The notes beneath the pieces were generated by a model. It ran no database searches. It had not been told where the DNA came from and saw only the letters and a program-made list of their open reading frames with translations. A DNA stretch of 6,525 nt from an uncultured Chloroflexota bacterium (GTDB lineage: Bacteria > Chloroflexota > Limnocylindria > Limnocylindrales > CSP1-4): the NCBI GenBank assembly GCA_903924005.1, contig CAIXZV010000279.1, forward strand, positions 1 to 6,525. The letters are read 5' to 3'. The translations under genes and the position numbers were made by a program. Shown piece after piece: positions 5,930-6,525 of this stretch (positions are counted from its first letter, which is position 1; each line of letters starts with the position of its first letter).

Positions 5930-6525
5930 GCCGAGACCCACCCCGAAGAGGTGGCTGATGCCCCAGGTGACCGCCATGGCACATGATCCGCCGATGACGT
6001 TGCGGAGGATCGGCCGGGTCTTCGCGGAGCCGGAGATGGCCGCGCTTACAAGGCCGGTGAGAAACAGCCCGCACAGCCCCACCACAACCGTGACGGGGAT
6101 CCTGACCGAAGCGGGACACAGCCACATGGACGCCAGCGGCAGGACGAAGCCTGACGTGAACGCGATCGCAGAGGCGATTGCCGCATGCCACGGCGTGGTG
6201 AGCTCCTCCTGGTGGATGCCGTGCTCAGCCCGCAGGTGGTTGGCCAGCGCGTTGTGCGCGGTGAGTTCATCCACAACCAGACGCGCCGTGCCCTCGGACA
6301 AGCCCTGGCTTCGGTAGACGCCCACGAGCTCTTCAAACTCCTCTTGAGGCGTGTGCTCAAGGTCATGGCGCTCTTTGGCGATCAGGGCCACCTCTGTGTC
6401 CCGCTGGCTGGACACGGAGACGTACTCGCCCATCGCCATCGCGGAGGCGCCGGCCAGCACACCCGCGACGCCCGCCAGCATGATTGCCGCCAGGTTGGTT
6501 GGGTCCGCGGCGGCGACGCCGATGG
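5927..6525 (-). CDS. VIT1/CCC1-family iron/manganese transporter, start outside window
   Basis: The frame is open from the right edge to a TGA at 5927-5929, giving 198 visible residues; the N-terminus and probably the first membrane helix are missing. The visible part begins IGVAAADPTNLAAIMLAGVA and leads into a helix ending in the family hallmark GEYVSVSSQRDTE. A charged helical segment follows (ERHDLEHTPQEEFEELVGVY to AEHGIHQEEL), rich in Glu and His. In VIT1 relatives this cytoplasmic region binds metal ions. Three more hydrophobic helices close the protein: AAIASAIAFTSGFVLPL, RIPVTVVVGLCGLFLTGLVSAAISG and VIGGSCAMAVTWGISHLFGVG. Family members move Fe2+ or Mn2+ out of the cytoplasm. An ATG at 6481 is internal: the family sequence continues upstream of it, so it is not the start. 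It shares a strand with the esterase, with 234 bases between them. Confidence 0.9.
   Translation of the reverse strand, partial: IGVAAADPTNLAAIMLAGVAGVLAGASAMAMGEYVSVSSQRDTEVALIAKERHDLEHTPQEEFEELVGVYRSQGLSEGTARLVVDELTAHNALANHLRAEHGIHQEELTTPWHAAIASAIAFTSGFVLPLASMWLCPASVRIPVTVVVGLCGLFLTGLVSAAISGSAKTRPILRNVIGGSCAMAVTWGISHLFGVGLG

Noticed and set aside
4727..5986. A 419-residue plus-strand open frame across the esterase gene
   Set aside because: It is Arg/Val/His-biased, lies antisense to an esterase with an intact triad, and runs through the scar into the VIT1 region in the wrong frame.

Overview
The window is about two-thirds G+C by eye, gene-dense, and its codons mostly end in G or C. It looks like chromosomal DNA of a high-GC bacterium. 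An actinobacterium is the best guess, because the guaB1-type IMP dehydrogenase relative is typical of that phylum and the MFS gene has a textbook leaderless promoter. A high-GC Chloroflexota genome is a real alternative. No plasmid, phage, insertion sequence, CRISPR array, tRNA or rRNA gene was seen.

Layout. Positions 1-450 (minus) hold the N-terminus of a secreted repeat protein that runs off the left edge. Positions 616-2055 (minus) are guaB1, a purine-salvage enzyme. A 91-bp divergent spacer with one -10-like box per strand separates it from an MFS transporter (2147-3289, plus). Next come a SnoaL/NTF2-fold protein (3378-3788) and a single-domain cupin (3788-4261). Their stop and start codons overlap, so they form a coupled pair. 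The cupin converges on a membrane-anchored PAF-acetylhydrolase-like esterase (4295-5692, minus), and an 8-bp inverted repeat fills the gap. Positions 5693-5926 contain no intact gene. They hold two truncated, coding-like pieces that meet near 5800: a minus-strand C-terminus overlapping the esterase start, and a plus-strand tail resembling the end of a cysteine desulfurase. The right end (5927-6525, minus) is most of a VIT1/CCC1-family metal transporter whose start lies outside the window.

Function. guaB1 probably works in guanine nucleotide recycling and is unrelated to its neighbours. The MFS-SnoaL-cupin run could form one small-molecule unit (export plus modification or binding), but only the SnoaL-cupin coupling is directly supported. 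No substrate can be named. The esterase and the VIT1 gene share a strand and could share a transcript, although a hairpin lies between them. I did not find a convincing new multi-gene system. The most unusual spot is the scar at 5693-5929.
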